Shown piece after piece: positions 54,337 through 64,000 of a DNA stretch of 64,000 nucleotides. Where the stretch lies: positions 27,625,095 through 27,689,094 of the forward strand of contig OZ024823.1 of assembly GCA_964016985.1 (NCBI GenBank), in the 5' to 3' direction. The notes below the pieces were generated by a model that did no database searches, was not told the DNA's origin, and saw only the letters and a program-made list of their open reading frames with translations. Each line of letters opens with the position of its first letter. The first letter of the stretch is position 1. The position numbers and the translations under genes were made by a program. Origin of the DNA: Anodontia alba. Lineage: Eukaryota > Mollusca > Bivalvia > Lucinida > Lucinidae.

Positions 54337-56506
54337 AGCAAGGAGAAGTTAGTTTGCTTTTCGCTTTTCGCTTTTCGTCTGTCAGAAGTTAGTTTGCTTT
54401 CCGCTTTTCGCTTTTTTGCTTTTCGTCTTTCAGAAGTTAGTATACTTTTCGCTTTTCGCTTTTCGATCATAGGGCTGTGTCATGTTGTTACTGTTATCTG
54501 CGTACATGAATAGTGTCTGAGTGAGTGAGTGTGTTAGAAAGTGAGTGAGTGAGTGCATTACGTCAATCAAACAGCTCATGCCATATGCAGACGTTCATTT
54601 GGTCAAAGTCAAGATTCTTTTTGTTTTTCGCTTTTCGTTTTTCGCTTTTCGCTTTTCGTTTTTCGCTTTTCGCTTTTCGATCATAGGTCTGTGTCATGTT
54701 GTAACTGTTATCTGCGTACATTAATACGTGAGTGTCTGAGTGAGTGAGTTAGAAAGTGAGTGAGTGAGTGTTTTACGTCCATCAAACAGCTCATGCCGTA
54801 TGCAGACGTTCATTTGGTCAAAGTCAAGATTCTTTTTGTTTTTTCGCTTTTCGCTTTTCATTTTTCGCTTTTCGCTTTTCGTTTTTCGCTTTTCGCTTTT
54901 CGATAATAGGTCTGCTTCATGCTTTTACTGTTTAGTGTCTGAGTACATGAGTGAGTGAGTGTGTTAGTGAGCGAGTGAGTGAGTTAGAAAATGAGTGAGT
55001 GTTTTACGTCAATCAAACAGCTCATGCCTTATGCAGACATTCATGTCGTCTACATATGGCATGAACTGTTTAATTGACGTAAAACACTTACTCACTTTCT
55101 AACTCACTCACTCGCTCACTCACACACTCACTCACTCACTCATGTACTCAGACATTAAGCAGTAAAAGCATGAAGCAGACATATTATCAAAAAACGAAAA
55201 GCGAAAAGCGAAAAGCGAAAAACAAAAAGAATCTTGTCTTTGACCAAATGAACGTCTGCATATGGCATGAACTGTTTGATGGACGTAAAACACTCACTCA
55301 CTTTCTAACTCACTCACTCACTCAGAAACTCACGTATTCATGTACGCAGATAACAGTAACAACATGACACAGACCTATGATCGAAAAGCGAAAAGCAAAA
55401 AACGAAAAGCGAAAAGTGAAATACGAAAAGCGAAAAACAAAAAGAATCTAGACTTTGACGAAATGAATGTCTGCATATGGCATGAGCTGTTACATTGACG
55501 TAAAACACTCACTCATTTTCTAACTCACTCACTCGCTCACTCAGACACTCACGTATTCATGTACGCAGATTACAGTTACAACATGACACAGACCTATGAT
55601 CGAAAAGCGAAAAGCGAAAAACGAATAGCGAAAAACGAAAAGCGAAAAACAAAATGAATCTAGACTTTGACGAAATGAATGTCTGCATATGGCATGGGCT
55701 GTTTGATTGACGTAAAACACTCACTCATTTTCTAACTCACTCACTCGCTCACTCAGACACTCGCGTATTCATGTACGCAGATAACAGTTACAACATGACA
55801 CAGACCTATGATCGAAAAGCGAAAAGCGAAAAGCGAAAAACGAAAAGCGAAAAGCGAAAAACAAAAAGCAAAAAACAAAATGAATCTAGACTTTGACGAA
55901 ATGAATGTCTGCATATGGCATGAGCTGTTTGATTGACGTAAAACACTCACTCATTTTCTAACTCACTCACTCGCTCACTCACACACTCACTCACTCTTGT
56001 ACTAAGGCACTAAACAGAAAAAAGCATGAAGCAGACCTAGTATAGAAAAGCGAAAAGCGAAAAAACGAAAAGCGAAAAACAAAAAGAATCTTGACTTTGA
56101 CCAAATGAACGTCTGCATATGGCATGAGCTGTTTGATTGACGTAATACACTCACTCACGCACTTTCTAACACACTCACTCACTCAGACACTATTCATGTA
56201 CGCAGATAACAGTAACAACATGACACAGCCCTATGATCGAAAAGCGAAAAGCAAAAAACGAAAAGCGAAAAGCGAAAAGCATACTAACTTCTGAAAGATG
56301 AAAAGCAAAAAGCGAGGAGCAAACTAACTGCTGAAAGACGAAAAGTGAAAAGCGAAAAGCAAACTAACTTCTGAAAGACGAAAAGCGAAAAGCGAAAAGC
56401 AAACTAACTTCTGAAAGACGAAAAGCGAAAAGCGAAAAGCAAACTAACTTCTGAAAGACGAAAAGCGAAAAGCGAAAAACGAAAAGCAAACTAACTTCTT
56501 CTTGCT
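54337..56506. mobile_element. Foldback element, 2170 bp, with 9-bp target duplication
   Basis: GCAAAAGTA stands directly on both sides (54328-54336 and 56507-56515). Ends are AGCAAGGAGAAGTTAGTTTG and the inverted AGCAAGAAGAAGTTAGTTTG. Each arm goes from the outside in: about 40-bp units of 'agaagttagtttg' plus CTTTTCG heptamers (3 left, 6 right), then units of about 200-220 bp made of a (CTTTTCG)n block, 'tgtgtcatgttg..actgttatctgcgtac', a (GTGA)n block and 'cagctcatgccatatgcaga' (about 3 left, 6 right). The arms meet head to head near 55045 with almost no spacer. There is no protein frame of substance. Structure and 9-bp duplication match Drosophila FB-type foldback elements and MULE-type insertion. 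Confidence 0.88.
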
Positions 56507-56515
56507 GCAAAAGTA

Positions 56516-56954
56516 TCTGTCTTGGTCTGTGGGTATGAAAAGGATTAAGATATGAATGAATAACGCAGTATCTTTTGAAGCAAGATGCAAGTTAAACAAA
56601 TAAATCTGTAACGAAAATCCACATTTTAGTGGGTCATCGAAAAGCAACAGCCATAAATCTGCTATAAACAGATGGTCATTTCGTCATACAACGAATACTA
56701 AAATTTCGATTCTACCCATCGGAATTTGATACTTCGTCATGGTCAGTAAACAGTCATACAACTAGATGACAAACGTTTATTTTATAAAAGTGCATTTTGA
56801 AAATTAAAGATCTAAGGAAAAAGGAACAATTCAGGAGCTGGGACTGGAACCATATCAGCCTGCTCAACACAGTTCCTTAACATCCCTGGTTCAATTTAGT
56901 ATCGTGTCAGAATATTTCAAGGGTTTGTTTTTCAACGCACTCAGGTATGGTATA
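56516..56954. other. Non-coding
   Basis: Right flank of the foldback element; no gene or repeat edge recognised. Confidence 0.4.
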
Positions 56955-57198
56955 TTAACCCTTAAACTGCCAATCACAACAATTGTCGTCTGCTTTGTCA
57001 TATGCTTGTGATTTTAAAAATCATTGTTACAAACAGTGTGGACCCAGATCAGACTGCTCCTCTAGTAGCAGTCTGATCAGGGTCCACACTGTTTGCCTGT
57101 ATGCAAAAATAGGTTTGAATAGTTTGCAAGAATATTCAGCAGACGACAAAAATAGACGACATTTTCACATGCAGGTTTTCTTGGCATTTTAAGGGTGA
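56955..57198. mobile_element. TTAA-type MITE with F5 hairpin core
   Basis: 'ttaacccttaaactgccaa' and, inverted, 'tcacccttaaaatgccaa'. Core stem 'gtgtggacccagatcagact' against 'agtctgatcagggtccacac'. 'cagacgac' words near both ends link it to F6. Confidence 0.72.
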
Positions 57199-57237
57199 AC
57201 AGACTTATTCTTTTTGGGTTTGTGTTTTTATCATTTG

Positions 57238-57422
57238 TGCCTGGGCACAGTATTTCCTATAAGACTGCATGTACGGCCAGCGAAATTTCAGATCAGACTT
57301 TGCTGTACGCCTGAAGACAGAGTACCCTGCGAAGACCCTGATTAAATGGTGTAGATGCTCAGGCTGAGCTGAGGCTTCGCTGGACGTTGATGCAATCTTG
57401 TAGGAAATGCTGTGCCCTGGTT
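57238..57422. mobile_element. Palindromic MITE with 'ctgggcacagtatttcctat' ends
   Basis: 'ctgggcacagtatttcctat' against 'ataggaaat'-like inverted end 'gtaggaaatgctgtgccctgg', about 22 bp. Inside, 'ggccagcgaaatttcagat' is inverted as 'gaggcttcgctgga'. Confidence 0.7.
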
Positions 57423-57681
57423 TGTTTGTTAATAACGACAAGCTTCACACTATGCATCAAAGTTGTTTTCTTGCGCAGCTGTGTTGCACTTTTACTCTAA
57501 GGAATCGTTGGCCAGTATTTGATACATATTTGACATTGAAAAATGAAAACAACTTTTTTTTTATATGAAGACAAACAAAACAAACAGCAAACTACATGCT
57601 AGGTGCATTTGTGGTTGACAATGTACATGCATTAGTCTGATATACACAGCGTCAAAAGAAATGCGAACGCATATACATCAT

Positions 57682-57740
57682 CCCAGCAACCACACAACGT
57701 CGCAGCAGTGTTGTAACGCCACGTTAAAACCACATTGTTG
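57682..57740. mobile_element. Half of a CCCAGC/ACGTC palindrome (C7)
   Basis: 'cccagcaaccacacaacgtc' matches the left arm of C5 at 33040; the right arm is absent, replaced by the Penelope-like element. Confidence 0.5.
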
Positions 57741-57789
57741 TATTAATTGACCTGTCCATCTTGCTGCTTTCGAGGTTTACTAATAAGCT

Positions 57790-59165
57790 CTGTCCTCCAA
57801 TAGACTTTAATATTAAAGAGAACCAAGATAGGTTTCCTACGTTGTATTAATTACCGAAGCTGCATAAAAGGTCATATAAAGCACGCTTTATCGCAAACTC
57901 TGGCTCATGCACTAAGACTGAACTGGCAAAATTATCAACTTTTTGTCTTCATGCTATTAGAAAGCATGTAGTTAAACACTGTGAGACAGTATATGAAAGA
58001 TCCATTAAAGATGTGTTTTGGTCTATAAAAAAAACCCGGTGTTGTTTTAAATTAACTTGAAATATATCCGTGCATCTAATCTGTCTACGTATGATTTTGC
58101 CATGCTTTATACAACACTGCTGATTAAAGATTAGCACAAATTAATTAAAGATAAACGTCTTGATTTAATTAAAAGAACTTTCTGACGAGAAAATTCCCTT
58201 ACCTTGCTTGTAATGAGAAACATGCCTTTTCATCTTTGAAGATCATAAACATTGTATTTTGTGGTTTTGTCAGAAGGTTTATGAGGCACTTTTGATTCGT
58301 TTCTACTTGATTATATCTTTATTGGGTCTGGTAATAAATTATACCATCAAATTATTGGTATACCTACGGGTACAAATTGTAACCCCCCGACCCCTTATTG
58401 CAGATTTGTTTCTGTTTTGTTACGAAAGAGACTCTATACTATCCCTTTCTCACAAAAAGTTGGCCACATTTTACTGAAGCAATCAGCTCAACGTTTAGAT
58501 ATTTTAATAATGGTGTAAACATTGATAATTACTATTTTGAACAAATCGTTACTACAATTTATCCAAAAGAACTACAGTAAACTAAATCTGACAACGTTTC
58601 CGGATTTAAATTTATCAATATCTAATGACATAATTTCTACCAAAATTTGACAAACGGGCTGACTTGGATTTTAAAATTGTTAATTTTTCATTTTTGGATA
58701 GCGATGTCGCTTGAGATACATCATATGGTGTATATATTTCTCAATTAATTCGTTTTGCTAGCGCGTTTCGTAAAGTGACTTAAAATAATCGAAATAAAAT
58801 TTTAACTGTTAAACTTCATATGCAAGGGTACCCATTATCATAAACTACGTAAAACATTTTCGAAAATTTTTCGCCGCCACTCTGAATTAATGTCCAGATA
58901 TAACGTCGGTTTGAAAACACTTCTGCAAGACGGCCTGTCCGAATCTGAAATTTATGGTGACTTACTCTATAAATTCTGAAAAATTGTTGGCAAAATGGAT
59001 TTTATCCATACAATATAAAAGGTTGTTACTTGCTAAAATATAGGTTACAACATGGATATTCTGTGACAAACTCTATGTATGCTTTTTAACCCAATAAAAG
59101 TTGCAACACTCTTTAATTGCACGACGGTGGGTCGCCCATCAGACCAAATGACGGCTCCCACCTCA
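57790..59165 (+). pseudogene. Penelope-like reverse transcriptase, decayed
   Basis: Shifting between frames gives, in order: DFNIKENQDRFPTLY and LPKLHKRSYKARFIANSGSC (57800-57910), HAIRKHVVKHCETVYERS (57950-58010), FEDHKHCILWFCQKVYEAL (58238-58285), PLIADLFLFCYERDS (58392-58437), the loss of the catalytic YLDD segment to frameshift near 58490, SQLIRFARAS-like sequence (58739-58770), RYNVGLKTLLQDGLSESEIY-like sequence (58896-58955), and a C-terminal FNCTTVGRPSDQMTAP (59111-59158). This order matches reverse transcriptases of Penelope-like elements common in molluscs and cnidarians. At least five frameshifts or stops; dead. No GIY-YIG endonuclease domain is visible. Confidence 0.8.
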
Positions 59166-59169
59166 ATCT

Positions 59170-59640
59170 GCTTCAGATTGTCGGTGCCTGATTATCTTTG
59201 TCTGTAGTCGAGTTCATCGTGGTCCTGTTTGTGGTTTTCTTGTGTTCTGACGTCAGATTGGCATTGAGCCCTTTGTTTTGTTTCATCACAGTGTTCCTGA
59301 TTATATGTGTTTCACTTTGATGTTTCAGAGATGAGGTAGAGTACCCCTATATAGACCGAACATATATTTGTAATTTGGAACTGCTTCAGAATTAAGGGCG
59401 AGGTTTCGCGGGAGTAAAACAAGTTTAAGCCCACAGTAGTTTTCCTACTGCCCGTTCCAAGGCAGTTCCTCTGTGTATCTTTCTTTGTGCGTTTGTGATT
59501 TCATATGTGGCATTTGTGGTGTCCTTATTTGTTCCTCATCTCTCCTGCCTCTGATACTTTGGGAAGGTTGTGTTTCGTGATTGTGCCATTTCCTGGGCAT
59601 CTTCACTTATATTGTAGGTATGCCAAGTGGAGTTTTCTAC
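59170..59640 (+). repeat. Penelope tail, reference copy of dispersed repeat F8
   Basis: Directly continues the reverse transcriptase relic: 'gtggtcctgtttgtggtttt', 'cattgagccctttg', 'cctgattatatgtg', 'gatgaggtagagtacccc', 'gaacatatatttgtaattt', 'aattaagggcgaggtttcgc', 'cctactgcccgttccaa', 'ggcagttcctctgtg' and 'gccatttcctgggcatctt'. The same sequence without the protein part occurs at least twelve more times in the window on both strands. Confidence 0.75.
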
Positions 59641-59729
59641 TTCATGCTTTACACAGGTTCATTCTAAATTTTAAGGCGGGTTTGATTTATTAAACTTCTT
59701 ATATTTCGGACTACATAAAATAGTATAGA

Positions 59730-60060
59730 AGGTGTCCAGGAAGAGCCACAGTCACGGAAAACAGCCTACCAATAGAGGAAGAGCATACAAACCAATACGG
59801 ATAGTACACAGCCCAGCTAGCATACTTTATAAATATATAGCGGGCCGTTATCGGCCCGTCAGCTACCCTGACGGGCCGATAACGTCCCGCTATAGATTTA
59901 TAAAGAATGCTTACTGGGAAGTCGTACATCAAAGAAAAAAAAAAGCAAAGCAACCCTGACACACCGCTGTAGAACGGCCAGTAGTAATAATTACCCGGTG
60001 TTTAAATCGATTTTATAGGTACCAAAGTTCCACCCTAGAGTCAAATATTGAAGTAATAAT
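59730..60060 (-). repeat. F8 repeat, minus, split by palindrome C3
   Basis: 'ggtgtccaggaagagccaca' and, past the insertion, 'ctgtagaacggcc' and 'ttaaatcgattttata'; decayed. Confidence 0.5.
59812..59918. mobile_element. CCCAGC-ended palindrome C3
   Basis: 'cccagctagcatactttata' against 'ataaagaatgcttactggg'. Inner GCGGGCCGTTATCGGCCC repeated inverted. Same family as C1 and C2 with a different subterminal word. Confidence 0.82.
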
Positions 60061-62649
60061 AAAATGCTCTGCTCTAACAGAGGAAAACAAAGCACAAACA
60101 AAGCACATACAGAAAGAAACAGAAAGCAAAGTAGACAGCTATTGAAATGGGGTGACCGCAGTGTTAGCATCAGAACAAGAAATCATGACGCACGAGAACA
60201 AACAGACGAGCAGCCATACAGCGCTTATTTTGCCACGGTTTTACTATAACCAGATGCTTGCACGGGACAGATCGTTACTAATATTGTGAGACGTTGTCAC
60301 CCAACCCCATTGCTGTAAATGAGCAATACAATGTCGTTATATATAGGTAACTCTGGTAGTAACCCTGAATATGTTCAGTGTGTTACTTTTATTTTGCTAC
60401 CAGCAACACCTCTTTTTGTTACTTTTTAATTGCTGGAATCAAGTCGGCTTCTTTGGACATATCCAGCGTAACTGCTAGTAAAGGTGAATATGTCTAGTTT
60501 ATAAATCGTACTTTAGACACTGAATAGCTATAAGTAATGAGCAGTTTTTTTTTTCTCTTTTGTTGATGTCAGGCTAGAGTTATTTTCCTTAGCGTCTGTT
60601 TACCTTAAATAAAATCTTGACATGTTACACGACGTAAGACCATAAGTATAACTGCATTTTAATGTCTGCTTGATAAGTTTACTTTATTCTTTGTCAAAAT
60701 AATAAATACTGCGTCATGATAATGACAGTGTGAGATTTACAATCTGTCAGAAAGGAGACATTAATGAGCAATTCAAACATTCACACAAAATAGGTTGAGA
60801 AAAAACCTATTGTAAGTTTTCTTATTGCCAAATATCTATTGCACGGGGTCCATTAAATCAATGCCGAGAACAGTACGAATGCATCATTCTGTGTTTATCC
60901 AAATATTTCGGATATCGTAACCCCTTACTAAATCCCGTTAAAGATAGTGATATGAGATATTAAAAAAAACTTAGTATACCTAGTGTGAATATAAAAAGTA
61001 AATAAGAGAACTCAAGAACTAATACAATCAGATCCACATCACATAAACCGTATTTATACATCTGACAAAAAAAATACGCAGGTCAAAATCATCTGCCATG
61101 TACCGCCTGCCACATTAATCGTTGAGATTTGGTGGTCGTAAAAAAGAGAGTTTCCAGCTTGGTTAAAGATGCCAGTTTAAACTAATTAACTTAGAGTCTT
61201 AACACCAGTAGGGACATTAGCATAAGATAAAAGATTACCGTACTGCAGTACATGAATTTCGTGTGCTAACATTTCTCTACTAATAGCCATACTTTGTTGT
61301 ATGCTAATCGTATCCTGCAGCAAGATAAAATTGTATTGTGTGCTAATATTCCCTGCTGCAAGCCAGTTGTTTTTGTATGCTAATCAGGTACAACAGCAAG
61401 TTAATATTTTATTTGTCGTAGAAAAAAAATGTGATTGAAAAATTGATCAAGACACAATGTTCCCCAAAAGTAATGTAACTTTTAGGTTTAGCTTAATCAA
61501 ATATCGACATGTTGAACGTATTCTAAAGGCAGATGATTTAACGATACGCAAAAAAAACCCAAAAAACAATGTCACAACGCTGAAGAAAAATGATTAGAAA
61601 GCAAGATAGCTGATAGTGTGTTTCAAACCGGTTTGTGAGTGGGAGAGAGTGGGGACCAAAATAAAGAAAAACGACAACGCAAACTCTTAAAGTAGTTTTA
61701 GATTCATTTACAGATGCGGACCAAATAATAAAACGAAGGCGCATGTAATGGAATATTGTTTGTGCAGTTATGAGTTTAGCTGTTTCCCAACTAAATTTTA
61801 TCCACTTCAATAAATGCCTGTGTGCATGTATGCGTCTGTGCGCGCGTTCGTTGACGAATAAACGTATGTTTGTATAATGATAGCATATGTTAAACTTCGC
61901 GTGGGTTCCGGACTGTTTTATTGTGTTTTGATGACAAATTATCTTATAGTCGGATTTAACGTTCGTTCATCATTTATACTGACGTCGCTTTACAAAGACA
62001 TAAATAGTGTTAAATATTCGTCTAGAATAATTATGTACAATTTAGGATGACAGGTTTGTACAGTAGCAGCCAGAAAGCTGTAACGCTGCATAATTTCCAT
62101 TATCACAGGACAAATCAAGATCATAAACACCTAATATGAAATAAATCGTGCATAGTGTCACCTCAGTGTCATAGGTTCAGACATTTGTATGATGTATTGA
62201 ATGAAAATAAGTCAACTATGTCTCTGGACTATATATACTAAAAGTAATGTATTTAGTTTTAAATCAACGTTTGTAAGATACAAAAACAAAACCACTAAAG
62301 AATGGAAAATTAGGAATTTATAAACAAAGAAAATGGATTTCGATAAGTAATGGTTCAGAGACACGTATGTTTAATTTTCGGACCAAAAAAATAAAAAAAG
62401 GAAACAGACAAAAAGGGCAAGTGCTTGAGGAAAATCAGTCATTCACGTTTTACCCGGTGAAACAACAAAACAAGAATACTTAATTATCTCTCTTTCTTCA
62501 TTTCTTTATAGACCCACCATATGTATCTGTCCAGTCCAGCATATCCCAAAAAGAATTCTTAAGGCGCATCATGCGCCTCTGTCTTTAAGAAAATTGGATA
62601 GGAAATGAATCCTTTGAAAGCAAAGATTACTCTACAGAAGCGAATACTA
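60061..62649. other. Long non-coding stretch
   Basis: The least repetitive part of the window. Near 61195-61400, 'gtatgctaat' and 'acagcaag' phrases recur four times with a period of about 55-60 bp ('tgtgctaacatttc', 'gtatgctaatcgtatc', 'tgtgctaatattccc', 'gtatgctaatcaggt'), a short degenerate tandem. No gene or exon that I can support. Confidence 0.45.
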
Positions 62650-62729
62650 CCCAGTAAGCATTTTTTTATAAATCTATAGCGGGCCGTTATCAGTCCGTCA
62701 GGATAGCTTTATAAAGTATGCTAGCTGGG
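62650..62729. mobile_element. CCCAGC palindrome, internally deleted (C4)
   Basis: 'cccagtaagcat' and 'ataaagtatgctagctggg' ends with only one GGGCCGTTAT arm left. Confidence 0.7.
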
Positions 62730-62974
62730 TAGTATACCAGACTTGATTTAGTGAGTCTGCTAATGAAAAGTAATGTAACATAATGTTTTACGTTGCTCAT
62801 GACTCCTAGCGTCCGCTTGGGTGTATGTCCGGTATTAGAATAATACCACACAGTGATATAAAACTTCAACAAAATAGCACTTGCAACACAAAAAATGGCT
62901 TATTAGCTGATGTTGAGGACTTGATGTGATTCTCATTGCATCGGTTCGTGTTCACATATTTACTTTGTGACTTT

Positions 62975-63237
62975 TGTGACGTGGTCCTGTTTGTGGTTTT
63001 CTTGTGTTCTGGCTTCAGATCGCCATTGAGCCCTTTGCCTTGTTTTATCACAATGTTTCTGATTATATGTGATGTTTTACAGATGAGGTAGAGGACCCAT
63101 ATTCGGACAGAACATATTTTGTAATTGGAACTACATTAGAATTAAGGGTGAGGTTTGGCGAGTGTAAACTGGTTTAAGCACTCTAGTAGATTTCCTACTG
63201 ACCGTTCCAAGGCGGCTCCTCTGTTATGGTACTTCTT
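62975..63237 (+). repeat. F8 repeat, plus
   Basis: Starts 'gtggtcctgtttgtggtttt', as in the Penelope tail, and runs to 'ccaaggcggctcctctgtta'. The shared start phrase supports 5' truncation of Penelope copies. Confidence 0.75.
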
Positions 63238-63724
63238 TGGTTGGCTTTTATTGAAAATTTTGTACAAATGGTGACGGTCCGTTAACTAAGATGGCCACCA
63301 TGTCCACATAGTGTAAAAGCAGTTAAAATATTCTTCACCAGAGTCCAAGAAGCGTTAAGGCTGTATCTTGGTGTATAGCATCGGGGATAAGGTCTACCAA
63401 GTTTGCTGAAAATCGTGTTGACTTTACTTTTGACTTTCATCCCTATACATTGTATGGGGAAATGTTAGCAATCATTTTTTAATCTTCTTCTCCAGAACCA
63501 AGAAAGCTTTGAGGCTGAATCTTGGTATATGGCAGCGGGGACCCAACATCTACCAAGTTTGTTCAAGTGACTGTCCTACGATGACTATTGACCTTTTACC
63601 GCACAGTCAAATTTGTGTCCTAGTTGCTGTGGCAACACTGGAAAAATATTACATGTCATCTGCAGATATGCAATGGCTGTTTTACTCAGGTGAGCGAAAC
63701 TTGGCCCATGAATCTCTTGTGTTT
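63238..63724 (+). repeat. 3' part of the 'cacctgagc' tandem repeat
   Basis: 'aagatggccaccatgtccac', 'ttctccagaaccaagaaagc', 'catctaccaagtttgttcaa' and the end 'aggtgagcgaaacttggccc'. It corresponds to the last unit and terminus of 27138-29056, joined to an F8 copy on each side. Confidence 0.7.
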
Positions 63725-63764
63725 AATCATAGTGGTTGCAATTATGTTGTTCCACTTTACTGTT

Positions 63765-64000
63765 TCATTCATGAGGTAGAAGATCCCTGTGCGTACCGAA
63801 CATATGTTTATAATTTCGAGCTGCATCATAATTAAGCGTGGGATTTCGCGTGAATAAAACTGGTTTTAGGCCCCCACCCCACTTAAGCAGTTTGTCTACT
63901 GACTAATCGAAGACGTTGCAGTTCTTCTTTGTTCGTGAGTCGGTGGTTGCTTATGTGACATTTTTTGTTATTATTTTCTCATCTCTTCTTGTTTCGGTAA
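63765..64000 (+). repeat. F8 repeat, plus, running off the window
   Basis: 'catgaggtagaagatccctg', 'gaacatatgtttataattt', 'gcgtgggatttcgcgtgaat' and 'ttgttcgtgagtcggtgg'; truncated by the window end. Confidence 0.72.

Noticed and set aside
54243..56182. Several 60-75-residue frames rich in Lys/Arg/Ala or Phe/Ser/Arg
   Set aside because: They are translations of CTTTTCG heptamers in the foldback arms.
57790..59165. A viral or LTR-retrotransposon reverse transcriptase
   Set aside because: Motif order fits Penelope-like elements; no LTR, gag, protease or integrase sequence is seen.

Overview
This window is animal nuclear DNA. It is AT-rich, about half or more repeats, has no operon-like gene packing, and shows spliced coding exons with good GT-AG borders. 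The repeats point to a marine mollusc, most likely a bivalve: a 'cacctgagc...ggcctcttgtt' repeat with Cgtc-cgtc runs and internal tandem units (27.1-29.1 kb), a tRNA-derived SINE, a Penelope-like element with a conserved reverse transcriptase, and LINE proteins with a 2A-like motif. The phylum call is an inference from repeat style; I cannot name the species.

Layout. 0-3.3 kb: AT-rich repeats and palindromes. 3.3-7.2 kb: minus-strand LINE pieces, an intact 355-residue ORF1 and a 2A-bearing start of ORF2 with no endonuclease or reverse transcriptase after it. 7.5-8.4 kb: a LINE C-terminus (minus, frameshifted) enclosed by an inverted repeat. 8.4-23 kb: dispersed repeats, foldback MITEs, a 42-bp minisatellite (15.5 kb), a small Penelope fragment (16.1 kb) and a tRNA-like relic (18.0 kb). 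23.2-25.9 kb: a dead mariner sitting in an older palindrome and itself hit by three or four later insertions. 27.1-29.1 kb: the four-unit tandem repeat. 31.3-31.7 kb: a second mariner relic (minus). 33.7-41.7 kb: the only host gene I can support, three well-bounded coding exons plus a possible last exon with a poly(A) signal. 36.6-45.4 kb: the densest cluster of palindromic MITEs, mostly in the last introns and 3' flank of that gene. 49-50.8 kb: a Tigger-like MITE and a 5'-truncated LINE with a short tandem tail. 54.3-56.5 kb: a 2.17-kb foldback element made of tandem units in two inverted arms, with a 9-bp target duplication. 57.8-59.6 kb: a decayed Penelope-like element running into a tail sequence that is also the most widespread dispersed repeat in the window.

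No bacterial, phage, CRISPR or viral system was found. The interest lies in the transposon record: several non-autonomous families whose ends, target duplications and order of insertion can be read directly, a large foldback element, and an unrecognised host gene with a BH3-like motif. Coordinates of repeat edges are usually good to a few bases where a terminal repeat is cited and to some tens of bases otherwise.
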